A stretch of DNA of 50,470 bases from Candidatus Adlerbacteria bacterium (GTDB lineage Bacteria; Patescibacteriota; Minisyncoccia; Phycocordibacterales; SBAW01), in assembly GCA_903884345.1 (NCBI GenBank), contig CAISEE010000043.1, positions 1 to 50,470 of the forward strand, given 5' to 3'. The notes beneath the pieces are model-generated. The model saw nothing but the letters and a program-made list of their open reading frames with translations. It had not been told where the DNA came from and made no database searches. Positions 43,668-50,470 of this stretch are shown here, in pieces. The position numbers and the translations under genes are program-made. How positions within the stretch are numbered: the first letter of the stretch is position 1; every line of letters starts with the position of its first letter.

Positions 43668-46277
43668 ATGAAGCATGTAATTCTTGCTATAAGCGGAATA
43701 TTGTTGCTCGCACCAATCAATGTTTTTGCAGCGTGCAGCGCAAAAGGGGAGACTGTTGCATATATAAATGGCATCTTAACTAGCGAAATCGACGCAAAGA
43801 ATCAGAGACGCGCTTTAGAAAAAGACTACAACGACCAGTATCCTTCAAACGACGTCACTTTCATCAACGCTTACAACCCGTCGCATCTTGATGGGCTTGG
43901 GGACTTGATTGAGGCGACCTCGCAATTTATGGGAAAGCCGGTCAGTGCGTTTGACTTCAAGACGATGCTCATGCAGATCTACCCCGAGGTGACGACGCGG
44001 CGACTCCTACTTGTGGGGTACTCGCAGGGTGCGTTTTACGCAAACGCGATGTATGACTATTTGCTTTCGCATGGCGAGCCACGGCAGGCGGTCGGGGTGT
44101 ATGAGGTCGGTGCGCCCACGCACTACGTCGCAGGAGGCGGTGCATACCTCAACTCCTCGGGTGATATGCTGCTCAACGACCTAACAGGGAACGTCCCGGC
44201 CGACGAGGCGCCGCTCCCTGCGAACACACGTCTCATAAGTTCTCCCGATGATGCTCAGGCGCAATTTCCTGGGCATTCTTTTATAGCATCCTACTTGGCG
44301 GGTGGGGCAGGGCGCATCGTCGCGGACATTTCGAGCGGGCTTGCTAAACTCACTCCCGACCTTGCCTCCGACAAGGGCGAATGCTTTACCGAGCCCGACC
44401 CCGATGCGAACTACATTGCCGAGGGAGTTGGTTTTGCGGTCGCTGACCCCACGGCGCATGTGATTGGTGTGACGGCTGGTGCGACATACGCGGCGGCATC
44501 GTTCGCAATCGGCGGAGCTATCTCGTTTTTGACGCACACGTACGCCGCGGCGACGTCGGGTCTTTCTAGTGCTGCTCATACCGTTGCCAACTCGCCCGAT
44601 AATCCGGCGGCGCCACAAAATCAAGTAAAAAATCTCGCAGTCATTAAGAAACTGTATGGCTCGAGTTTGGACGAGGAGACGTATGAAGAATTAAACGGGA
44701 CCGTACATCAGGGTGCTGCGGTGGCGGCTGCTGTGCTGCCGACGCCAACTCCGGCGCCGGTGCCGGCACCTACCTCGACCGTCGCTACGACCAGCGTGCG
44801 TGTTGCGCCGCCGCCAACGATACCACGCACCGGACCGCTGCCCTTGGGTGAGGGGAGTGGGTCTGCGATCGCTTCGCCCGCCGGGGCAAGTTCGACGTCG
44901 CCGCCTGACTCAGGTTCATTACCGTCGCAGGGTGCCGACTCGACGCCCGCGCCAGCCGCGCCGTTTGATGCGAGTTCGACCGCGCCCGTGCTTTCGATCG
45001 CGGCATGTGCGCAATCGCTCAGCCCCGACTTTTGCTTCGCTCCGAGAACCACAATCGCGCTGTCATGGTCGGGGAGTGCGGGTGCGGTCAGCTACAACAT
45101 CTTCGTCAATGGCGTCCTTGCGCAGACAGTGGCCGGCACCTCGAGCAGTGTCACCCTTGCCGACCAGGCGTCGAGCTCGATCGCGGTTGCTGCAGTGGAT
45201 GTGGCCGGCACGTCGCTTGCGAGTGCGCCGCAGACGGTGTACGTGTTTGCGCACCCGGTCGTCATCAATGAAATCGCGTGGGCGGGAACCGAAAACTATC
45301 CCGATGATCAGTGGCTCGAATTGAAGAATCGCACGCCATACGCGATAGACCTCTCACACATGGCGGTGGTCGCGACCGAAGGCGGCTCGCAGTACATCCC
45401 GCTCTCGGGTGTCATTTGGCCCTTGCCTGACAATGGATTTTACGTCATCGAGCGCGCCCAGAAGGTGATTACCGACCTGTATGAGCACGGGCACATCATC
45501 TACTTCGAGCCGCTCTCGACCACTGGCGAGCAGTTGTCCCTTCAGTATTTTGACGGCGCTGCCACGACGACGCTCGACCAAACGCCACCCATCGCGACGT
45601 GCGGGAAGTGGTGCGCAGGGTCGCAGTCGACGCCGATCGGTTTTGCGACAACGGGGCGCGTTGAGTTGAACACCATCTCGATGTCGCGCATCGACGCAGT
45701 CGCCTCGGGGACGCTCGCCAGCAATTGGGTAAACGACGGCGCATATCCAACTGTCACTCCATTCACCGACCGCGACAATCGGTATCGCATCATCGGCACG
45801 CCGAACGCCGAGAACGACACGATCGCGGCTGACGCGGGATTCTATTGCTACCCAGACACGGCACCTATCGTTCCCGGGAGTGCCTATCATCCGCAATCGT
45901 CTATGTGCACGTACCTCTCGCGATTCGTCATGCAAGACGAACGGCGCATGGGCGCGCTGTATGAAGGGGTGGTGGGCAGCTCGACGCTTATTAATATGGC
46001 GTTCGATTATTCGCAGCTGCGCGGCCCGGTGCACATTGCCCAAAACCAAACTATCCCCGCCGACACTCCCGCGGGAACGCCATTTTTCGTGGCCATTTGG
46101 GAGGTGCAGGTGGAGCCGTACTACAACCCGCCACGAAGTATCGAAAACTTTAACTCCTACTGGCAAACGGGATCGCAGCAAACGTGCCACGATAATGGGG
46201 TATGCACCGACGGCGGGGGAGCCGCGTCGCCGCCGCACGACAATTATCGGGTGATTCCCTTCACGTACGTCCCATAG
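43668..46277 (+). CDS. secreted alpha/beta-hydrolase-like protein with lamin-tail domain
   Basis: 869 residues. Signal peptide (MKHVILAISGILLLAPINVF, cut near AAC). An alpha/beta-hydrolase-like part (about 25-260) has GYSQG at 117-121 with nucleophile S119 (LLLVGYSQGAFYANAMYDYL); candidate Asp/His partners are near LISSPDDAQA and FPGHSFIAS. Next a Pro/Ala/Ser-rich linker (about 348-450), an FN3-like domain, then a lamin-tail domain from about 529 (VVINEIAWAGTENYPDDQWL, ELKNRTPYAIDLS) and a Cys-rich end. Substrate unknown; a secreted lipase or peptidase-like enzyme is possible. The triad beyond the Ser is not certain. Confidence 0.7.
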   Translation: MKHVILAISGILLLAPINVFAACSAKGETVAYINGILTSEIDAKNQRRALEKDYNDQYPSNDVTFINAYNPSHLDGLGDLIEATSQFMGKPVSAFDFKTMLMQIYPEVTTRRLLLVGYSQGAFYANAMYDYLLSHGEPRQAVGVYEVGAPTHYVAGGGAYLNSSGDMLLNDLTGNVPADEAPLPANTRLISSPDDAQAQFPGHSFIASYLAGGAGRIVADISSGLAKLTPDLASDKGECFTEPDPDANYIAEGVGFAVADPTAHVIGVTAGATYAAASFAIGGAISFLTHTYAAATSGLSSAAHTVANSPDNPAAPQNQVKNLAVIKKLYGSSLDEETYEELNGTVHQGAAVAAAVLPTPTPAPVPAPTSTVATTSVRVAPPPTIPRTGPLPLGEGSGSAIASPAGASSTSPPDSGSLPSQGADSTPAPAAPFDASSTAPVLSIAACAQSLSPDFCFAPRTTIALSWSGSAGAVSYNIFVNGVLAQTVAGTSSSVTLADQASSSIAVAAVDVAGTSLASAPQTVYVFAHPVVINEIAWAGTENYPDDQWLELKNRTPYAIDLSHMAVVATEGGSQYIPLSGVIWPLPDNGFYVIERAQKVITDLYEHGHIIYFEPLSTTGEQLSLQYFDGAATTTLDQTPPIATCGKWCAGSQSTPIGFATTGRVELNTISMSRIDAVASGTLASNWVNDGAYPTVTPFTDRDNRYRIIGTPNAENDTIAADAGFYCYPDTAPIVPGSAYHPQSSMCTYLSRFVMQDERRMGALYEGVVGSSTLINMAFDYSQLRGPVHIAQNQTIPADTPAGTPFFVAIWEVQVEPYYNPPRSIENFNSYWQTGSQQTCHDNGVCTDGGGAASPPHDNYRVIPFTYVP

Positions 46278-46291
46278 TAGAATGGCTGGGT

Positions 46292-46987
46292 ATGACTACC
46301 ACCACCCAGACGCGCTACGCACTCGGCATGGGGCTTATCCTTCTTGTCGTTATCGTCGCAATCATCTTTATCACCAAACGGGGCACCACCGATCAGAGCG
46401 ACACGAGCGCTTCAGGTTCGACGAATCAGACATCGCTCACCGATGCCGGGGACGCACAAAAGCCGGTCGCGGTCGTCTCGAACGTCGCCAGCTCGTCGGA
46501 TGCCGGCATTACGATGACCGTGCCGATGCCCAGCCTCACGCGCACGTACGTGCCGCTCTCGACCTTGCCGCAGTCGGTCAAGGATGCCGACACCAAAGCG
46601 GTCGCCGACGCGATCGCGCAGCTGAAACTCGACCCCAACCACCTGGCCTACTGGATGCAGTTGGCGGTCTACCGCAAAGGTGCGGGCGACTACGCGGGTG
46701 CCGAGTCGATCTGGCTCTACGCCATCGAGCGCTGGCCGAAGGATCCGACCGCCTACAATGACCTCGCCGACCTGTACGAAAACTTCCTCCACGACAACGC
46801 GAAGGCCGTCGTGTACTGGAACAAACTCATCGCCGTGGAGCCGACCAACATCATGGCCTACGTTAATCTCTCGACGCTCTACAGCATCACCATGCACGAC
46901 GCCGCCGCCGCCAAGGCGACGATCGAGAAGGGGCTCAAGGCTAATCCGCAAAACTCCGACCTTCTGAACGCACAGAAGGCGCTCTAA
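46292..46987 (+). CDS. membrane-anchored TPR protein
   Basis: 231 residues from ATG 46292 (set by TAGAAT at 46278-46283, 9 nt). One membrane helix (MGLILLVVIVAIIFITK), a Ser/Thr-rich linker, then about three TPR-like helix pairs (AYWMQLAVYRKGAGDYAGAE, SIWLYAIERWPKDPTAYNDL, AVVYWNKLIAVEPTNIMAYV). Likely a protein-protein scaffold on the outer side of the membrane. The small gene after it starts 2 nt later. Confidence 0.8.
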   Translation: MTTTTQTRYALGMGLILLVVIVAIIFITKRGTTDQSDTSASGSTNQTSLTDAGDAQKPVAVVSNVASSSDAGITMTVPMPSLTRTYVPLSTLPQSVKDADTKAVADAIAQLKLDPNHLAYWMQLAVYRKGAGDYAGAESIWLYAIERWPKDPTAYNDLADLYENFLHDNAKAVVYWNKLIAVEPTNIMAYVNLSTLYSITMHDAAAAKATIEKGLKANPQNSDLLNAQKAL

Positions 46988-46988
46988 C

Positions 46989-47129
46989 ATGAACCGCTAC
47001 TTCACCAAAACCTTTCAGCGATTCCTGTTTGCCTTCATGATCATCATCGCGATCGCCTTCGGCCTTCTGGTCGCGGGCAGTTTCGCGCTCGAGGCACGGT
47101 CGGTTGACAATACGGCCACCGCACGCTAA
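46989..47129 (+). CDS. small membrane protein overlapping the rplJ promoter
   Basis: 46 residues: MNRYFTKTFQRFLFAFMIII, continuing AIAFGLLVAGSFALEARSVD. One membrane helix with a basic inner end. It begins 2 nt after the TPR gene, so it is likely cotranslated. Its last codons contain the -35 of the rplJ promoter, and the stop TAA is part of the -10. Function unknown. Confidence 0.6.
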   Translation: MNRYFTKTFQRFLFAFMIIIAIAFGLLVAGSFALEARSVDNTATAR

Positions 47130-47132
47130 TCT
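47104..47132 (+). promoter_or_regulatory. sigma-70 promoter of rplJ-rplL
   Basis: TTGACA (47104-47109), 17-nt spacer, TAATCT (47127-47132). Predicted start near 47139, exactly at the beginning of the L10 leader. Confidence 0.75.
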
Positions 47133-47138
47133 GTGGGT

Positions 47139-47235
47139 CTAGGCCATAGACAGCGGGTCTCCTCGTAGGGGGAGGTAATGTTCCGAAAGGGGCGCCTGCC
47201 GAGGTCGAAACTCCCAGTTTTGCGATTCGTCGCAG
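47139..47235 (+). ncRNA. L10 leader RNA (ribosomal protein autoregulation)
   Basis: The segment has the conserved L10-leader parts: GACAGCGGGTCTCC near 47149 and CGCCTGCCGAGGTCG near 47193, which pair GCGGG with CCTGC around a variable stem (GGGGGAGG / TTCC). A UUCG hairpin GCGA-TTCG-TCGC follows at 47222-47233. In other bacteria the L10-L12 complex binds this RNA and represses its own mRNA. It lies between the promoter and rplJ. Identified from memory of the motif; a covariance search would confirm. Confidence 0.8.
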
Positions 47236-47285
47236 GGCAGAGTGTCGATGGCCTTCATACTAGAGGGTTATTTTTTTGCCCAAAC

Positions 47286-47774
47286 ATGGCCATTACAAAA
47301 CAGAAGAAGGAAGAGATCGTCAGCAAGGTGGGCGGCATCGTCGGGGATTCCTCGACCATCGTCTTCGCGAAGTTCAAAGGCCTCACGGTCGCCGAACAAA
47401 GCGAGATGCGCCGCGCACTGCGCGCACAGGACGTCGGCTACTCGGTCGCCAAGAAGACGCTCGTTCGCCGAGCGCTCGACGCAGCCAAGGTCGGCGGCAC
47501 CGCTCCCGAGCTTGAAGGCGAGATTGCACTTGCGTACAGCAAGGACGAGTTGGCACCGGCTCGCGAGATCGCGATCTTCGTCAAGAAGTTCCCCGAGCAC
47601 CTCGTCTTCGCAGGCGGTGTCTTCGGCGGCAAGTATGTGAACGCGACCGAGATCAAGGCAATCGCCGCGATCCCTGGTATGCAGGCACTCCGTGCGCAGT
47701 TCGTTCAACTCATTAACAGCCCACGCCAGCGCTTTGCGGTTGTACTCAACGCGAAAGCTGAGAAGGGAGAATAA
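47286..47774 (+). CDS. rplJ: 50S ribosomal protein L10
   Basis: 162 residues from ATG 47286; the longer frame from 47178 crosses the leader [43 protein letters not shown] and [14 protein letters not shown] are the RNA-binding domain; the C-terminal helix ([20 protein letters not shown]) carries L7/L12 dimers. It forms the stalk base with L11. Confidence 0.95.
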   Translation: MAITKQKKEEIVSKVGGIVGDSSTIVFAKFKGLTVAEQSEMRRALRAQDVGYSVAKKTLVRRALDAAKVGGTAPELEGEIALAYSKDELAPAREIAIFVKKFPEHLVFAGGVFGGKYVNATEIKAIAAIPGMQALRAQFVQLINSPRQRFAVVLNAKAEKGE

Positions 47775-47785
47775 ATCAACACTAT

Positions 47786-48199
47786 ATGGCAGACGAAACA
47801 GTAGTTGCGGCTCCTACAGCAGACGTTGTAGAGATTCCGGCAAAGTTTAAGGACATCGTTGCAGCAGTCGAGAAGATGTCGGTCCTCGAGCTCCACGAGC
47901 TCGTCAAGACCCTCGAGTCGCACTGGGGCGTGTCGGCAGCCGCAGTCGCGGTAGCTGGCCCGGCAGCAGCAGAGGCAGCAGAGGAGAAGACCTCGTTTAA
48001 CGTTCACCTTACTGACGCAGGCGCCCAGAAGGTGCAGGTCATCAAGGCGATCAAAGAGGCGCTTGGTCTTGGTCTCAAGGAGGCAAAGGACCTCGTCGAT
48101 GCAGCTCCGTCAGTCCTCAAGGAGGGGATGAAGAAGGAGGATGCAGACAAGCTCAAGGCAGCCGTCGAGGCAGCCGGCGGCAAGGTCGAGTTGAAATAA
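47786..48199 (+). CDS. rplL: 50S ribosomal protein L7/L12
   Basis: 137 residues. An N-terminal dimer domain ([20 protein letters not shown]), an Ala-rich hinge ([20 protein letters not shown]) and the C-terminal factor-binding domain ([34 protein letters not shown]). Slightly longer than E. coli by its N-terminus and hinge. Multiple copies recruit elongation factors. It follows rplJ by 11 nt. Confidence 0.97.
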   Translation: MADETVVAAPTADVVEIPAKFKDIVAAVEKMSVLELHELVKTLESHWGVSAAAVAVAGPAAAEAAEEKTSFNVHLTDAGAQKVQVIKAIKEALGLGLKEAKDLVDAAPSVLKEGMKKEDADKLKAAVEAAGGKVELK

Positions 48200-48223
48200 T
48201 CTCAACCCCGTCTCGCTCATCAC

Positions 48224-48258
48224 AAAACCCCGGCATCTTGCCGGGGTTTTGTTTTTTT
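48224..48258 (+). terminator. terminator after rplL
   Basis: AAAACCCCGGC, loop ATCTT, GCCGGGGTTTT, GTTTTTTT: a perfect 11-bp stem and T-run. Confidence 0.9.
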
Positions 48259-48531
48259 GCTGAAACCTTTCTTCAAATCGTTGGTTGCAATACGTGGAAG
48301 ATCGGACAGCGGAGACTAGTAGGTGTAGCTGGTGCGGGCTGACGTTTAATCGTTTTGCCCTCCCTCGCTCCCACTCACTCCACATTCCTCGGCCGCTGAC
48401 TTTTTGTCTGCGGCCTTGTTTTTTGTCCGCCGCTCGGCCACGGTTTAGGGGTTTGCTAATCGGCCATTGTGTGGCTTTGCACAGCGGCGCGCCATTGCGT
48501 AGAATGGCCTTGTATTTCTATATTTGTTGCT
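48259..48531 (+). other. intergenic region ending in a second terminator
   Basis: 273 bases without a recognised gene. GGCCGCTGAC (48391-48400), loop TTTTT, GTCTGCGGCC (48406-48415; one mismatch) and TTGTTTTTTG make a clear second terminator. About 130 nt separate the two terminators and no ORF is seen in them, so a small RNA or a read-through trap is possible. TAGAAT (48500-48505) and TATATT (48519-48524) are candidate -10 boxes of the next gene. Confidence 0.6.
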
Positions 48532-49113
48532 ATGACGGATGATCTCCAGAAACTCTTCGGGTCGGTGGCACGGGTCAAGCTCATGCGTCTCTTTTTGTTC
48601 AATCCGAAGCTCTCGTTTAGTGCTGATGACGTCGTCAGTCGCGCGCGCATTACGCACGACGAGGCCAAGCACGAGTTGGGGCTCTTGCTGCGCGCCAAGC
48701 TCATCAGCGAGAAAAATCTCAAAGGCAAGGGCGTTCGCTTTGCGCTCAACCTTAAGTTCGAGTACGTGCGTGCGCTCCAAAATCTGCTGCTGAATGCGCC
48801 CGCGCGCGGCGACGATATCCTCGAGCGGCTGCGCGGGGTCGGGCCGCTGAAGCTCATCATCCTCTCGGGCATCTTCATGGGCGAGTGGGAAGGGCACCTC
48901 GACCTTTTGATCGTGGGCGACAAGGTGAAAGAGAAATTGGTGCGCGACCGCATCCGTCAGCTCGAGGCCGAGATAGGCAAGGAGATGCGCTACTCGCTGC
49001 TCTCGACCGAGAACCTCTACTACCGCCTCAACATGAGCGACAAGCTCATCCGCGACGTGCTCGACTACCCGCACCGCGTCGTGCTCGATCGCCTCAACAT
49101 CGGCATCAAATAG
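48532..49113 (+). CDS. winged-helix regulator with nucleotidyltransferase-like domain
   Basis: 193 residues from ATG 48532 (the frame opens at 48469). Residues 1-85 form an ArsR-type winged helix (LFGSVARVKLMRLFLFNPKL, SFSADDVVSRARITHDEAKH, LLLRAKLISEKN). Residues about 95-193 resemble a minimal nucleotidyltransferase-like domain (GHLDLLIVGDKVKEKLVRDR, IRQLEAEIGKEMRYSLLSTE) with a DLLIVGD strand but no clear catalytic GS pair. A common CPR regulator type, target unknown. Confidence 0.72.
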   Translation: MTDDLQKLFGSVARVKLMRLFLFNPKLSFSADDVVSRARITHDEAKHELGLLLRAKLISEKNLKGKGVRFALNLKFEYVRALQNLLLNAPARGDDILERLRGVGPLKLIILSGIFMGEWEGHLDLLIVGDKVKEKLVRDRIRQLEAEIGKEMRYSLLSTENLYYRLNMSDKLIRDVLDYPHRVVLDRLNIGIK

Positions 49114-49180
49114 TATTCACGCTATCCACACGCACCCGGCCCGGCCCCAAACGCCGGGCCTCTTGCTTGGTACAATAAAC

Positions 49181-49903
49181 GTGTCTCTATTATTTAGTTA
49201 TCTATTAATTGTCATGATTCTTCAGATGTGGATGAGTGTGCTCGAGCAGTCGTTCTACAACATGTTGCTGGGCACGGTGAGCTTTTTGCCGAACCTCCTG
49301 TTCGCGGTCATTATCTGTGTCTTGGGGTGGATCGCCGGCGTGTGGCTGGGTTGGGTCGTCGCCGAGATCGCACGCGTCATCCAGGTTGACCGCGCACTGC
49401 GCGCGGCGGGCTTCGGCGAGGTCGTCTCGCGCGCGGGATTTAACCTCAACGCGGGCGTCTTCGTCGGCGCCTTGGTCAAATGGTTCGTCATCCTCGTCTT
49501 CCTCCTCACGTCGCTGCAGGTCATGGGGCTCGGCCAGGTGACGTTCTTCCTCCAGCAGGTCATCGTGGGCTTCCTGCCGCAGGTCATCGTCGCGGTCTTC
49601 ATCATCCTCGTCGCCGCGGTCGTGGCGCAGGTTGCGGGTGGCGTCGTGACGGGTTCGGCACGCGCCGCGGGCATCGCGGGCGCGGGTGTCGCCGGCACCA
49701 TCGCGCGCTGGGCGATTTGGATCTTTGCGATCCTCGCCGCACTCGAGCAGCTCAATATCGCGCAGACCATTTTGCAGACCCTCTTCACCGGCTTCGTCGT
49801 GGCGATCTCGATCGCCTTCGGTTTGGCCTTCGGTCTGGGCGGCCAAGACGAGGCGAAGCGCTTTCTCGAGCACACGCGCGAGGAAATGAAGAATCACCAC
49901 TAA
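49181..49903 (+). CDS. TM-helix repeat protein (MscS-related)
   Basis: About 240 residues with five or more membrane helices. The conserved TM-helix repeats are LPNLLFAVIICVLGWIAGVW and FLPQVIVAVFIILVAAVVAQ, each followed by a Gly/Ala-rich segment; ISIAFGLAFGLGGQDEAKRF is the MscS-like end without the beta domain. It may form a small mechanosensitive or osmotic channel. TACAAT at 49171-49176 suggests GTG 49181; ATG 49214 is an alternative start. Confidence 0.8.
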   Translation: MSLLFSYLLIVMILQMWMSVLEQSFYNMLLGTVSFLPNLLFAVIICVLGWIAGVWLGWVVAEIARVIQVDRALRAAGFGEVVSRAGFNLNAGVFVGALVKWFVILVFLLTSLQVMGLGQVTFFLQQVIVGFLPQVIVAVFIILVAAVVAQVAGGVVTGSARAAGIAGAGVAGTIARWAIWIFAILAALEQLNIAQTILQTLFTGFVVAISIAFGLAFGLGGQDEAKRFLEHTREEMKNHH

Positions 49904-49905
49904 TT

Positions 49906-49935
49906 AAAAAAAGAAACCTCCCGAGTGAGGGGAGG
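49906..49935 (-). terminator. terminator of the two tiny minus-strand genes
   Basis: On the minus strand CCTCCCC (49935-49929) pairs with GGGAGG (49922-49917), then TTTCTTTTTTT. A second perfect hairpin, CGGCGCGGGG/CCCCGCGCCG at 49946-49955 and 49963-49972, lies just before it. Confidence 0.75.
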
Positions 49936-50007
49936 AGTGAGCGCTCGGCGCGGGGAGGGATCCCCCGCGCCGATTCGCGTTCGGGGATTCGTTAGGTTGC
50001 CGCCGTG

Positions 50008-50142
50008 TTACCGACCGGACTTTTCCTTTCGCTCCAACCGGTCGTAATAGATATTTCCGAGTTTAGCGAGTCCCAGAATGACGCCGCCGATGATAATGAA
50101 GAGGAACATGATTCCTCCAGCGGCATGCCCGATTTCGTCCAT
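50008..50142 (-). CDS. 44-residue membrane protein
   Basis: MDEIGHAAGGIMFLFIIIGG continues VILGLAKLGNIYYDRLERKE and KSGR: one membrane helix and a basic tail. AGGAGA lies 7 nt before the ATG, a clear ribosome site unlike most genes here. It is the second gene of a pair, 16 nt after the 45-residue one, with a terminator beyond it. No family recognised. Confidence 0.6.
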   Translation of the reverse strand: MDEIGHAAGGIMFLFIIIGGVILGLAKLGNIYYDRLERKEKSGR

Positions 50143-50158
50143 GACGTTTCTCCTGTGG

Positions 50159-50296
50159 TTAGGCGCGCCACTGCCGGATGTACTGGCAAAGCAGTACCCC
50201 GCCGTCATAGAGATTGTCGAATGTTTGGGCGACAAGGCACGAGACAAGCATCGCGATAACGCTGAAGTTCGCCGGGTCGTAGTCGATGAAATCCAT
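50159..50296 (-). CDS. 45-residue protein with weak hydrophobic helix
   Basis: MDFIDYDPANFSVIAMLVSC, LVAQTFDNLYDGGVLLCQYI and RQWRA. AAGGAGGT sits 4 nt before ATG 50296. One moderately hydrophobic segment (FSVIAMLVSCLVAQTF) and two Cys. The pair of tiny genes with strong ribosome sites beside a transposase could be phage or mobile-element cargo; function unknown. Confidence 0.55.
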   Translation of the reverse strand: MDFIDYDPANFSVIAMLVSCLVAQTFDNLYDGGVLLCQYIRQWRA

Positions 50297-50389
50297 AAAG
50301 ACCTCCTTGTGGCCGGGCGGGTGCCCGGCGGCCCCCGGATACCTTTGAAGTAGGACAGAATGGATGCATTAGCGGCAAAACCATTTTGT
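50297..50389. other. region between the tiny genes and the transposase start
   Basis: GC-rich at the left (GCCGGGCACCCGCCC hairpin-like on the minus strand) and AT-rich at the right. It should hold the minus-strand promoter and the left end of the mobile element, but no inverted repeat can be defined from one end. Confidence 0.3.
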
Positions 50390-50470
50390 ATGAAAACGTA
50401 CACACAGTTACAAACGCAGGAACGGTTCACAATCGAAAAGTTACTGGCGGTAGGCATGCATATTCGGGCG
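50390..50470 (+). CDS. IS30-like transposase, 5' end only
   Basis: The first 27 codons before the window ends: MKTYTQLQTQERFTIEKLLA then VGMHIRA. The YTQL..QERxxIxxLLxxGxxxRx pattern is the first helix of the IS30-family HTH (HTH_38). The rest is outside the window, so completeness and family cannot be checked. Confidence 0.6.
   Translation, partial: MKTYTQLQTQERFTIEKLLAVGMHIRA

Noticed and set aside
48259-48531. tRNA gene after rplL
   Set aside because: No cloverleaf or T-loop GTTCRA pattern was found, only two terminators.

Overview
This window looks like chromosomal DNA from a Candidate Phyla Radiation bacterium (Patescibacteria, most like Parcubacteria of the Kaiserbacteria/Adlerbacteria kind). 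The evidence is the set of very compact housekeeping genes, many small one-helix membrane proteins of CPR type, secreted proteins with a shared short helical module plus a peptidoglycan-binding domain, a DUF2914 protein, a reduced RecO, an EF-P with a non-canonical tip, and ribosomal-protein operons that lack rplA and rplI at their usual places. TGA is used as stop (for example ileS), so the standard bacterial code applies. Lineage placement is inference from gene content; no rRNA or tRNA gene was seen.

Layout. 1-1.3 kb: remnants of PD-(D/E)XK nuclease genes and two small CPR-type proteins. 1.5-8.3 kb: membrane and envelope genes (methyltransferase-like protein, DUF5672, a secreted peptidoglycan-binding protein, MscL, a DsbA-like oxidoreductase, a SIMPL protein). 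8.3-9.7 kb: secE-nusG-rplK behind a textbook sigma-70 promoter with a hairpin in its leader. 9.8-14.5 kb: a thymidylate module (thyX, a long alphaproteobacterial-type dCTP deaminase, tmk, dut, glyA). 14.5-28.6 kb: four aminoacyl-tRNA synthetases (argS, ileS, glyS, metG) mixed with recO and membrane proteins. 28.6-34.4 kb: tatD, rpsF-ssb-rpsR, efp, an ECF-like sigma factor with a membrane partner, recA. 34.4-38 kb: ftsK and a divergent winged-helix gene. 38-43 kb: a very large S-layer-like protein, then a REP-type transposase (RAYT) surrounded by copies of its palindrome. 43-50 kb: secreted and envelope proteins, rplJ-rplL behind an L10 leader RNA, a winged-helix regulator, a TM-helix channel-like protein, two tiny ORFs, and the first codons of an IS30-like transposase.

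How genes work together. dCTP deaminase makes dUTP, dUTPase makes dUMP, GlyA supplies methylene-folate, ThyX makes dTMP and Tmk makes dTDP, so a nearly complete dTTP route sits in one block. The translation genes (four synthetases, S6, S18, L11, L10, L7/L12, EF-P) dominate the rest.

Most notable observations: a histidine-phosphatase domain inserted inside IleS where zinc-binding cysteines are normally found; palindromic elements inserted in frame in argS and ileS; a RAYT whose own palindrome lies twice inside its coding sequence; a winged-helix gene with repeated AAGGACA motifs read in several frames; and a genome-wide start architecture in which the -10 box lies about 7 nt before the start codon (leaderless), while genes with longer leaders have Shine-Dalgarno sites.
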